DNA of 64,000 nucleotides, taken from positions 38,616,001 through 38,680,000 of the forward strand of contig CM032231.1 in assembly GCA_019009955.1 (NCBI GenBank), read 5' to 3'. Within the stretch, counting starts at the first letter, position 1. Each line of letters opens with the position of its first letter. The notes beneath the pieces are model-generated. The model worked only from the letters and a program-made list of their open reading frames with translations, was not told where the DNA came from and did no database searches. Source of the DNA: Riptortus pedestris (taxonomy: Eukaryota; Arthropoda; Insecta; Hemiptera; Alydidae). The translations under genes were made by a program, and so were the position numbers. Positions 47,901 to 60,136 of this stretch are shown here, one piece after another.

Positions 47901-50900
47901 TGGAAAGACAGGTAAAGCCTTCAAGTGTAGCAGGTTTTATGTTTGATCAACAAATTTTTTCGAAAGACGAGCTACACTTTTTGAAGCAGATTTTGTACTA
48001 TTTATCAGCCCATCCAATTTTCTAGCCAAATAACACATCCCTGTAGGGGGAGGGTGGAGGGGAGCAGATGACCTTTATAGCGAATCAAAATGTTTGCTAC
48101 AAAATTATATTGGCCTTCCTTAAATCTGAATGATGAAATCTTCACAGAAACCCTCATTTCCTAAAATGTTTAGCAACAGAAAAAAAAAATAGAGTAATTC
48201 AACATAACTGATGAATAAACTTAAATGAAATAAATCTCTTATAGGGAATCTTGTTGCTGTTGACTAGAACCGAGCAACTTGGGGACTAATTAGAAATTAT
48301 TATAATTTAATTTTATGTATCGTACCTGTTGAAGTAACATTGATAAGAAGGATTGAAGATGGGAGAGATGTGCCATGCTCATTTCTGCTAACAACAAATA
48401 TATTGTATAGCTTTCCTGTTTGAAGTCCTTTCAAAACCGTATTTGTCTCTGTTGACACTGATTGCTGAAATTTTGTAATCCTTCAATTAATTAAAAATTT
48501 TTAAAAAAAATGTAATTAAAATATAAATTTAACAATGATTAAATTTATGAAGAATTGAGAATGGAATGGCAGTGTCCTGGACATTGATTCAAACACTGTA
48601 TTTTTTTAACATATGAATAAAAAAAAAAATGTTAAGCACTGGTTTAATTAGTTGTGTTCAGTGATATTAAAAGTCAACATATTAAAAAAAATGCCTTCGT
48701 AAGATACATACAAGTCTAAATTTCTGAATGAAATGTTATTACGTTCCTTCAAGAGCAAAAACATTTAAAGAATAAAATAAAATAATGAAAAGTAAGTAGT
48801 AAAATTACTAAAATCACTGAACTTACATTATCTAATTTCAGAATTGTTTCATGAACAGATGTGTTGTCGACCTGTTTGTAGTGAACAACATAATCACTGG
48901 CATTAGCACCGCCTTTTGGAGGCTTCCAAGTTAATTCAATTTCTGAATCAGTCACTTTTATAGCGTGAAGCTCTGATATAGGTCCAGGCAATATTTCAGT
49001 TCCTTCAGAGTAAAAAAAAATCATTAATGCATGCATAACAATCCCAGAGGAAATAGAAATATTTTAAAGTTAACTTTGATATTTTAGAACCATATTGAAT
49101 TATTTGTTCTTTTTCTTTCCTATTCAATATTTTATCTGGCATATCGCACATTTTTAACTGAAATACAACCAAACATTTTGTTTATTTAATTTAATAAAAT
49201 ACAAGGAAGTCAAGGTGTGCCCATATCAGAGTTTTTATATATGTGTTGTATTAAGACATTAAATGTGGCATATGGGCAATTAACTGAGTATGGTGATTCC
49301 TATCTTTTGGGTCTTTCACAAATTTATTTTTTCAAATAGCGAAGGAGTGATTTATAAAGTCCTCTTTTTAGTTATAAGATTTTTGATGGGTCATTTTTGT
49401 ATAGGTTTTATTCTTTCTCAAAAGTGTCATAAACGTTGCTTTATCTTGTGCAGTATGGGGCTCAATGATCTTGTGATACATGGGAGATAGGCGGGGATGA
49501 ATAGCATGTATTTAAATAACTTTTATGTTGCCATAGACACATAAAAACGTGCACGCACACACAAACAATGCAAATGATCATTTACCTTCCTCAAAACACT
49601 GAACAATGTTTCCAATATAGGGTATGCAGGTTGTAGTTGTTGCTATGAGGGATTGTACAATAACACCGGAACAGACAGTAAGGCAAGGAGACGGGACTCC
49701 TCGCCTGGTGCAGCAGGGAGAATGGTTTCTCCCTCCAGCTCCACAGCGGATCAGCTTGTAGAATTCAGCTCCACACACTCCAGCCAGAGATTTAAGCTGT
49801 GACATGCTTGCATCAAATGAACAGAGAGGCATACAGGGAGTGCTCAGCCCTGCCTGTGCACAGCATTCAGTCACATTGTATTGTCTAGCATCTGTCTCCA
49901 ATTCTTCCTCTAACTTCTGAAAAGAAATTTGCACATTTCATTTAAAATATTAAAGCAAGTGTAATGTGTATGCACTTTTGTAGGTTAGAGAGTTCAGGGT
50001 AAAAGAAGTTTTAGATACATAAAATACCAGAAGTACAATGAAATTATTTCAAATTACTTAATTTCAAAGTTCTCAAAGAGGTATTTTGCATTAATCAAAC
50101 TATTTCCTTGCTGGAAAATAGAAGACAAAAGTTTCAGATGATATAGTTAATCCATTTTAAGATGCAATCTAATTTATTTTATAACCAGTAAATTTTAATC
50201 TCCATTTTGATAAACAACTGAATGATTAAGTCTATTTATATAGATGTTGATGCCTGCAGGTATAAGATGTTTTTAAATTTAGTTTTATTTTTCTATAAAG
50301 AGGAAAATACATGCAAATGTTTCCCCAAGTTACTGATAATATGCTTTGAAAAAAAAAGGTCCTCACCAATGATGGTCGATGCTAATATAAATTCATGAAA
50401 TAAATCTATTATATGATCTCAACTTAAAATTTTTGCCTTGGTGCCAGTCATATTGAAATTAACTGTTACTATGATTATTAATTATTTAAAAATCAAGGCG
50501 ACCATCAAGTCAATCAAAAGATAGCCAAAATATTTAATAAGTTTATTGAAAATGCCAGAGAATCCAGAATAAAATAATGGTAAGATAACTAATATATATT
50601 CTCTATTTATCCTCTACTAAGAAACCTATGTGAACATGATTAGACATATAAGCTGAACATTTTTTGAATAATATGTCACGAGAACAACTGAAAATCTGAT
50701 TTCCTATTATGGTAATTTGCTAATAGTGTATATTTTTTATGATTTTTTGTAATATTCATCAATATATCACAACAAAATTATATTGTGTAATGAGAGCCAC
50801 CATAAGTTTAGAACAACTGCTAATGGGGCTAAGATTTATTTTTTTACTAAATTAGCAACCATCATATGAACTAAGATTGATTGTTACAGCAAAATAAATT

Positions 50901-53900
50901 CTAAGGCTTTTTTGTGTTGTCTCTGCCAGATATTTTACTACTACTTCCATAAAGAAAAAATGATAAGGTATCGGCTTGGAAATAATGGAAATGCCGCTTT
51001 GCTGGAACAAAATGGTAATTCCTCAAATCCCATGCATACATGTGAATATAACCCACTGCTCCAAGAACCTTAAGATTTCTGCCTAAATGACCAAGTCGGT
51101 GAACTAAAATAATAGGAAAATTTCTTACTTTGCTAATTGTTTTGAAGATAATTCTTTGTGATGGGTCTCCAATGCCATGGACATTTGCAGCTGCCACATA
51201 AACTTCGTGAGGTGTATTGCTTTCCAGGTTTTCTAAAATAGCTGGAGGGTTAACCTAGAGATTAAAGGTATGATTAGTTACGTCCAAATGCTGTTTACTA
51301 AAATTATATATAAAATGGTTAGAAGATAAAAAAAGCCCACAACACAGTGGATGTATGAACTTAGTTGATTTCCCTTGCTGGAATGATGTACTGGTAATCT
51401 TATCCCTATTTTTAGTGTAGTAAGAAGCCTGTATAAACAAGAATTGAAATTTAGGCTGGGAGCAAGGTGTTTATTAACTCAGACTGAAGACTGAAAACAA
51501 AATAAGAATACAAATAATATATAATATTTGAGTGACGAAAAACAATTTAATCTGTATGATGGATACTCAAAATAAAGTCCCTTTGTGCATGAATAGTGTA
51601 CAAAACTAAAAAAATGTGAATTTTTCCTTAGCAATTAGAGATACAAAATTCATGTATAGGACTTTTTTTTGTTTATAGTAAAACAATCTATTAATTACAC
51701 TCCATGGAATACTTTTATGCGATGCATTAGAATGAAGATACCATATTTCACTTACAAATGAAATAATTATAAATTATTTATATTTAGTTATTTGGTGTCC
51801 ACATGATATTTTTTTTATTATACCAACAGGTTTTTAATTGCAGAACAGTCTCTGAAATTTGTTTTTCACTGATTGCAATAAACATAATTGAGGAGTAGCC
51901 AATTTATTATTGTAAATCAATTAATTAATATTGTTGGACCAATGAAATTTTGAAGCTTTCATTAATTCAGAAAAATGCAATTTGTCCAAAAAAATGTTAT
52001 TTATTTCTAGTAGAAACAATAATCTGTTATAGGTACCACATGACTTCCTTCAACTTCTATTAAATAAAATAAACGAAATGCTTTGATGCAAGTCATTTAA
52101 CATGATTTAATTTTAAAGTTACGTACGATATCTCTATTTCAATGCATCAAATCATAAAATGTCAAAGGACTTAAATTTATAGATATTTTTATTGTAAACA
52201 AATGTGGTTCTATACAAATATTTTGGACCTCTAACATGTATGGAGAAATTTGCAATTTTTTATTTACATCCCTCACACCCCCCTAATCAATTAAGATCAA
52301 AAGTTCATCACCCAGGGGCTGCGTAAACTAAGTAGATTTCCCACGTGATGGTTTAACACACTTGTGATCTCATCTCACCACATATTCTCTATTTATATGT
52401 AAAAAATCTATGAGTAGGGGGGGGGGCAGGGTTACTGAAGGCAGAAAACAAGAAAATACGAATAACTCACTTAATACTTGAGTTACAAAAAATTCATAAA
52501 ACAACAATTGTAGAACATCAATAGTTTAACATGATTGGTTCTAAAGCACTTTACAATCTGACTCATAAGAGAGATATTTTGAATTCCCCTCCTTTTAACT
52601 CTCACTATTTCAGGTTCAATTTCCGCCAATAACAAATATAATATATGTTCGCTGAAACGGTTAAATATCGAGTATGGTATGGATGAAACTTCATACATAG
52701 ATTCTCAAGTAAATAATGTATTTGTATGTATCTCACGAACTAAAAGTTCAATGGAAACCATAGTTGGTATTTTAGCTACAAATAAAGTGGTCCAGCATAA
52801 AACTACTTATCTTTAATATGATGTGAGTAAGATGGGGGTTTACTGAAGGTTGAAATATAAAAAATGTATATATCTGGGTTAATAATCAAGATACTAAAAA
52901 AACATATATGTCAACAATCATAGAACATTAAATTTGCAATAAGATTGGTTCTAAAATTTTTCAATCCGATGCTTAATAATGGAGATATTTGGAATTTTCG
53001 AAATTCTCCCTCTCTAAACCTGTATAGACCTATTTTTCATCATCTCCTGAGTAGGATCGATGGAAATCGATGAAATTTTTCGAAAATCTCTTCATGAGTA
53101 CAACTTCAATAGCTGATTTCCCTTAAGGGACTCCATGGTATATATTATAATGGCAATTGCAGAGGTTTTGGTCTTAAAACAATTGCATTATTTCACTAGA
53201 CAGAATATATGTAAATCATTTTAATCACAAAAGTATATACTGCTCAAACTTTAATATCAGGTCTATTTTCCTATATTATAGTTTTTGTCTTAATGTGATT
53301 AGTTTTAAATAATTAAAAGTACAAAAGAATTTCTGTTTCTTAATAACCAATAATTATAAGAAATAGATATTTGATTAATAGAGAATAAATTATGAATAAC
53401 TGTTAATTAATTGATTATATGCAGCTGATTAAGGCTTCTACTACAAAAACTATGGTTGTTATTTCATGACTTACATCCATTATAACAGAGTATTCTTGGT
53501 CTTGCCTAAGAGGTCGATAGTACAAATTGTAGTTAACAACAGTATCTCCATGGAACAAAGGAGGTTCCCAGTGAACAATAGCAAAGTTAAGGTCAATATT
53601 GGTAACTCTGAGTGATGTTGGACTTCCAGGAAGTACTCCATAACCATCCATAAGACAGCTTATATAATTAGGCATGAATTTAATACACCTGAAAGTTTCA
53701 TTTGAAACGTTAATAAAACAATTACTTTATTACATTTGTTTAGTTAAAAAAAAGTATTAATAATACCGAGATTTACATAAAAAAATAAAAATAATTTACC
53801 TGAAGTATTGGAAATCAAAGCGTGTTACATTTCCTGAGCAAAGATCTTGGCAAATATCTGGAAGACCTCGAGATCGGCAGCAAGGAGTGTGATCCATACC

Positions 53901-56854
53901 ATTTGCTAGACACTTGAATGCCTTTTCGGCCCAAGGAGCACAAATCATCAAATTGGCGACTGCAAGCTGCTTCCCTTTTGTTTCAGGCAACCCACATAGT
54001 TTGTCAACACACCTGTAAATATATTATATTTATTTATTTATTTGGTGAGCTCCGCAACTAGGTGATGTCGCTCAGTATCATTTATTTTTAATTCCTTAAG
54101 TTAAAATAAAGGAAAATGTTTTCAAAATTATTAAGACAATATAAAGTATAACTATATATAAAGTAAAGCTAAGGAACCGTTAAAATAAAACTATGAAAAA
54201 CTATAATTTTTGCGACAAATCCTGGCTTGAGGATGATGAAAGTCTAAGGCACAAGTTTAAAAATGTATTTTACAGCCTTGTTCACAAATACAAATTAGTG
54301 GCGTAATTTAAAATAAAAAGTAGAGTGATGAGTGGAATGGGTGTGGTTTAAAGTTTGTTGTAAATGTTAATTGTCTTCAAGTGATTTAAGAGTGTGTTTA
54401 TATGTGGGCTACCTTCTGTCAATAGTTCGTACAAGTCGTTCGGTATGTTCAAATGTTCACGTAGTCTGCAGTCAGTCAGGAGATGTTTAATGGTCAGTAC
54501 TGTGTTACAGTGAGTCCATGTAGGTCAGTCTTTAAGGTTTATAAGGTATGTATGTGTAAGTAGTGAATGTCTGATTCTAAGTCTAGTCAATCAACACCAC
54601 TTGACCTCGTCTGGTAAGATTTTCCAGAAATTTTCCTTTGTTTGGGTTATATTATATTTACCAATAGTACATAGCAGCACTAGATTGAATATAACAATTA
54701 TTAACTGATTAACTAGACTTGTTTCCTACTTTACTAGAATATCATGCTGACATAATATAATTCAAATAAAAAGTTGATATTTTTTCAATGAAAGATTTCT
54801 TATAACAAGAGTTTAGAGTAAATATAATTTTTTTAAAGAAATCATTTTTCATTTAAACAAAATCTTCAAACAAAATAATTTTTAAAGACTTTTTAACCGC
54901 CATCGTTTTTACTAGACCCTATTCCATGACTTGCTTACTATACATTCTGCAGTTTTATTATCTGTTTAATTTAAACTATTTACTTAATTTCTATTAATGA
55001 GTTAATTAAAATGTTACTAAAGAGAGCCATTTTTGGTTCCATGTTATTAATTTACTTCAGATTTGGTAATTTATATCAATTAAAACTTGGGTTGTCTTCT
55101 TTCCCCAGGAACCCTAATAAACTTATGCCCAATCCATTTCAGAGCCTCACATATATATACAATAGAAAAATCATAAAAACTCTTAATACTTTTAAAAAGA
55201 GGGATTATTATAGAACTACAGAGGTCTAAATTGGACATAGAAAACATGCCATAGCAATGAATTTTAAATGCTGCAGGTAGCCTAATGTAGCCCCCACAAT
55301 GAACTACAAGACATGAACTGTTAGAACATGAACAATAGACCCCCCCCCCCCAAAAAAAAAAATGTTTTCTCTTACATGAAAAATAATTTAATTACCAATT
55401 GTTTACAAACAGTTTATTTTATGTCTTGAAATGTAGAATTTATGATTTATTAGTAAGTTACTCCATAATTGTTTATAGGGGAATTATAAAAGTTTTAAAC
55501 GTTTTGTTAATAACTGTAGTATATTCTTTTGTCCTCTCATTATTCAGATTCTTATTCAATTGAGATTTATTTTTGATCTTGTATTCCCTTTTTGCCTCAG
55601 GGCAAAGGATAATATTAAATAAAAAATGTACCATTAATCATAGCAGTACTAGAGGAAGAAAAAGCAAATAGAGCAGGATCAACTGGGCTCATTTTTATGA
55701 GTGAATGAGGTCTTAAAGATGAGAAGATTCATCCAGTACGAACTTAATAGTGAAGAATGTAAAAGTGACAAAAGAAGAAATGAATATTCCAAAGAGAAAT
55801 TTTAACAAAGAAAAATGGAAAAAGCTTCCGTTTTCCACGAGAGCATGGAAAATGATCTGAACCGTAAATAATAACTTAGGGTCCTACGAGTCATGAAGAA
55901 TGCCAAAAGTGAAACAGGGATCTTCACAAAGGTAATATATAATGCTATATACAACTAAGTAATTGGATATCCAATACATGCATACAAGAACTCAGACAGA
56001 GAAATGAAATATTACACCTATTAAATGTGTGTGGTATCATTTTTTTTTTATAGGTTTTCCGTAGAATGCAAAATCGCTTTTTATTTTTTTTTTTATCCAA
56101 AATTAAAAAAAATCACGTCATTGGAATTGTGGCTACTGAGAGTAGATTATCTCAGTCAGTTTCTTGTTGTCAGACTCCTTTTTTCTATAGACATACATTC
56201 TTGTAAGGATATATTTAATGTTTGCAAATGTGTTCAACTTCTAATATTAGTCTACTGAAGTATTGTCTTCCATTTTTCTGTTCTGAGCTTAGAGTAATCT
56301 AAATAAAATATAAATAATAGTTCTTGGCACAATGCACAAGCTAAATATATAAAAAAAAACTTGTACAAATAAAATCAAAGATTTTTTAAAAGGAAAAATT
56401 AGAAGTGGCACAAGAAGGACACTGGACAATTTTTGTTGATGGAGTAAGAAATCTACCAGAAGACTAGCAAGGGAATTGTTAAATGGGAGATGCATTTGGT
56501 TGAAAGTCAACTGTTTTTAACTAAAAGTTTACATTTTGAGAGAGATTTTAGATTATTCATTCATTTAAAGTATTGCTAAAGAAAATTTTTTTTTGATTAG
56601 CAAAAATATTTTGAGATTTCAGATAATTTCAAAAATTTAATATGATAGGGTCAACTCCCTTGTGCCACTCTCTAAGCCAGACAACGGCTTGAATTGTTAA
56701 CTAAAATAAAGGAAACAACTACTCATAAAAATTGATACATTTAAACCAAATTTATGAAATATAACAAGATAAGAAGGTCATGGGACTACGCAAAATTGTA
56801 ATAATTAATATTTTTGTAATTACTAATAAACCATAAGATTTAATTTACATACAC

Positions 56855-56932
<78 letters not shown>

Positions 56933-59900
56933 TAGTCAGTTTTCAGATTACTTGCCCTGAATTCTGAACTCCACTGTCTCTGCAGCATTGCTTGATGTCA
57001 GGAAGTGTTGGTACTTTTTTAGGCATTTCACTTCGCATCTGTCCGGGTGCAAGTGTTAAAGCTCTCACTGGATTTGATGGAAGGCTTGTACCATGTTTAT
57101 TCCTTGCAGTAAGTGTTATTTCATACATAGTAAATGGAACTAGTTCTTTTATCACAACATAGTTACTCTGGTTATCTGAAGCCTGAAACACAATAATATT
57201 ATCAATTATAATGGAATAAAATGAATATGATTTTGGACCTCATAGTTGTAGTAAACATAACTAGACAGACATTTTTTTTTTATCCAATCTTCCCCCTTTC
57301 TTGAGGATCTACTCTGCTATTTAGTCAGATGTTTTTAAATATATTCCACTTTACCTCATCTATATATACCAATTGAAATCAATGGCTACTTTTGAAATAC
57401 CATACACTTTATAAAATCATAAGAAGTTTTTAATGATCAAGAGTACTTGTTGTAGAGAAAAATAGTCACCTTTACTTTGACTTGCACACTGTGTGGGGTT
57501 ACTATTGCTTGGCTGTTATTCTGCTGGTCTGTCTCCTCTGTAGAAGTGAGCGAAGCTGGATCAAAGCTTTGGAGCATTGTCACGTTGACAATATATTCAG
57601 TGAGATTCTCTGCTAGATTGAAAGGAGGCTTCCACTCAACTCCAAAAGATTTATCAGTAAGAGGTGTTACTTCAATATCCAACGGCTGACTCGGCAAAAG
57701 CTCTGTATACAGAAAAAAAAAATGGATTGAACCATGGAAATAAGTTCAATAAACATTTTAAAATAAGGTCTTACCAAGTATACATGGAAATGACAAAGAA
57801 AGAGCGTGCATTATATAAACAAACATTATTAGGATGTAAACAATAACGAATCAGTAATGAGATATTTGAAATGACTGCAGAAGGCAGAAATGTTTTCAAG
57901 AATAAAAAAAAATAAGCTTCTACTATAAGGAAATGTGCAGGCAGGAGGATGCAATTATACAGTAAGAGACTAAGGACCGTAGTGACGTGAGCTGTAGTGA
58001 GATAGAGCAGAGGTCTGGAGGTCGTTGGACATCGTAGGCTGAGTACCAATAATAATATTCAATAACTGAACCCTCATCATCAATACCAATATTATCCACT
58101 TGCAAAATTTCATCTTATTGCTCAATATGTGCTCCAATTATTAAAATTGATTTTCTTCTTCTCATTATTTTTTAATGATAAGTTTAAACTTAGAAAAGGT
58201 TATTTCTATATTTCTTTTAACATAATTCTTTCAAGACAGATTATCTCAACAACACAGTTGGCACTTACAATTTTAAAGAGATTTAATAGGTAGTTGTAAT
58301 CAAATAATGTAACATTTTTAAAGATATTTAAATATTATAGAACAATTTACATTCAAGACTTTATATAGAAATTATAGAAAAATTATAAGTGTTAAGTGAT
58401 TAGAATCATTTCTAAGAATGTTAATGACTTTGTTTCATAGTTATTCTTTGAGGCTTTATGGAAAAGAATCGTAAATTTGTAGAGCTCAAATATGAAAACT
58501 TTGTTGTAGAGTTTTACGCAGTCAGAAATTATCATCAACATTTTAAATATAACATTATTTTTATTATTATTTATTAATGTCCACTTTTTGCAACTCAGAC
58601 TAATCGGGATGGGTTATCTACAGGTTACCACCCTTTTCTAGCCAGAGTGGGACTTAGGATGTTATTTAATGAATTTTGTCACTAAATAATTTCCTTTGCC
58701 CAAGCAAGAATCGAACTTGCCACTCTAGGATTACCAAATGAGATTAAAGGCAACACTTTAACTTACATGGCTAACCTGAGCCCTGTAAATATAACAAATA
58801 AGGTTTCTGTTATTAAGAGTAAGTATTAAAAAAAAAATAAAAAAAATTAAAATAACATTTTCTAAAAATAAAAAAAACCCTTTATACTTGACAAAGCAAA
58901 AACATTCTCCCTCTCAAAAAAACAAAAAAAAAACATTGGTTCAAAGTAGATGATTTCAATGAATATGAATGAGTATAGATTATTTATGTTTTAAACAACC
59001 CATTTATATACAACAATTTATTTGATATATATATCTTATTTTGTCAATGCCTGTTGACATTAATGAGTTAATCTATTGTTGACGGTCAGATAATGATTTT
59101 CGCTTAACTTCATTTCTTGGTTGAGCATTGTCTTTCTAATATCAGGAGATGAATTGTTGAATGCGAAGTATCCTTTCTTGTAATAAGAGTCAATGATATT
59201 TGAAGGAAACTGGACCAAGAAATATAAGCCACTCTTAAAAATGTCAGTGGCTTACGCATTTAGCAAACAAAAAAAAATGGATACTTTATAAATAATAATT
59301 TACATACTTTAAAACATAAAGGGAATAAAAAAAATAAAGCTGTGGGAACCTATTAACATTAAGAGGTGTTTCAGGCCCTTCTTTGGTGTCTAGTAATGGG
59401 ACAATTTTTATTATCTGAATATAGACGTGAAACATACTTGCGATGAAGGTCTCCTCAAAAGCATATCTAATACTAATGACTCTAACTAGCACAATTATAT
59501 GCTTATGTAAGCCTACATACAATGAATGTCAAGAAAAATGGTAGACAATTTTTGTATCTATTGAATTCTGGCAATTTAGAGATGAAATGTAATAATAATG
59601 TAAGAGAATTTATGATAAAATCACAGTGCTTATCACATTGGTCAGTATTACCAAAGTGCTCACATAATAAAATATTACAAAAAAAAAAGCTTACCAATTC
59701 CTTCGACAATGCATGCCAAGGTTTGTTCTGTGTATGCAGCACAGGAAAAGTGTGTCTTTATATTGTCGGTAATTACAGTATATTCTCCTCTGCAAACATC
59801 TTGACAGATATCAGGAACTTTTTCTTCAACACAGCATGGTACATGATTACGTCCATCTGAAATGTATTACATTCATTAAACCTTCAAAACTTATTTTCTG

Positions 59901-60081
59901 CTATGCATAAATCCAATTAAAATCCATCTCTCAATTCAGCACCATACTTGAGAGTAACTAATTGTAAGTAAGGATTTATTTTCCATAGTATTTCCATGTG
60001 GTTTTTACCAGATTTCCCTAAAGGGGCATGACTCTTCAAATGACCATTGATCCGACCCAGGAGCTGATGAAAATGAGGTCC

Positions 60082-60136
<55 letters not shown>

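Noticed and set aside
57477..57689. Plus-strand ORF over the FN3-1 exon
   Set aside because: Antisense shadow of a well-supported exon.
59522..59860. 112-codon plus-strand ORF
   Set aside because: Overlaps receptor exon 2 on the opposite strand and has no recognisable domain; a shadow ORF.
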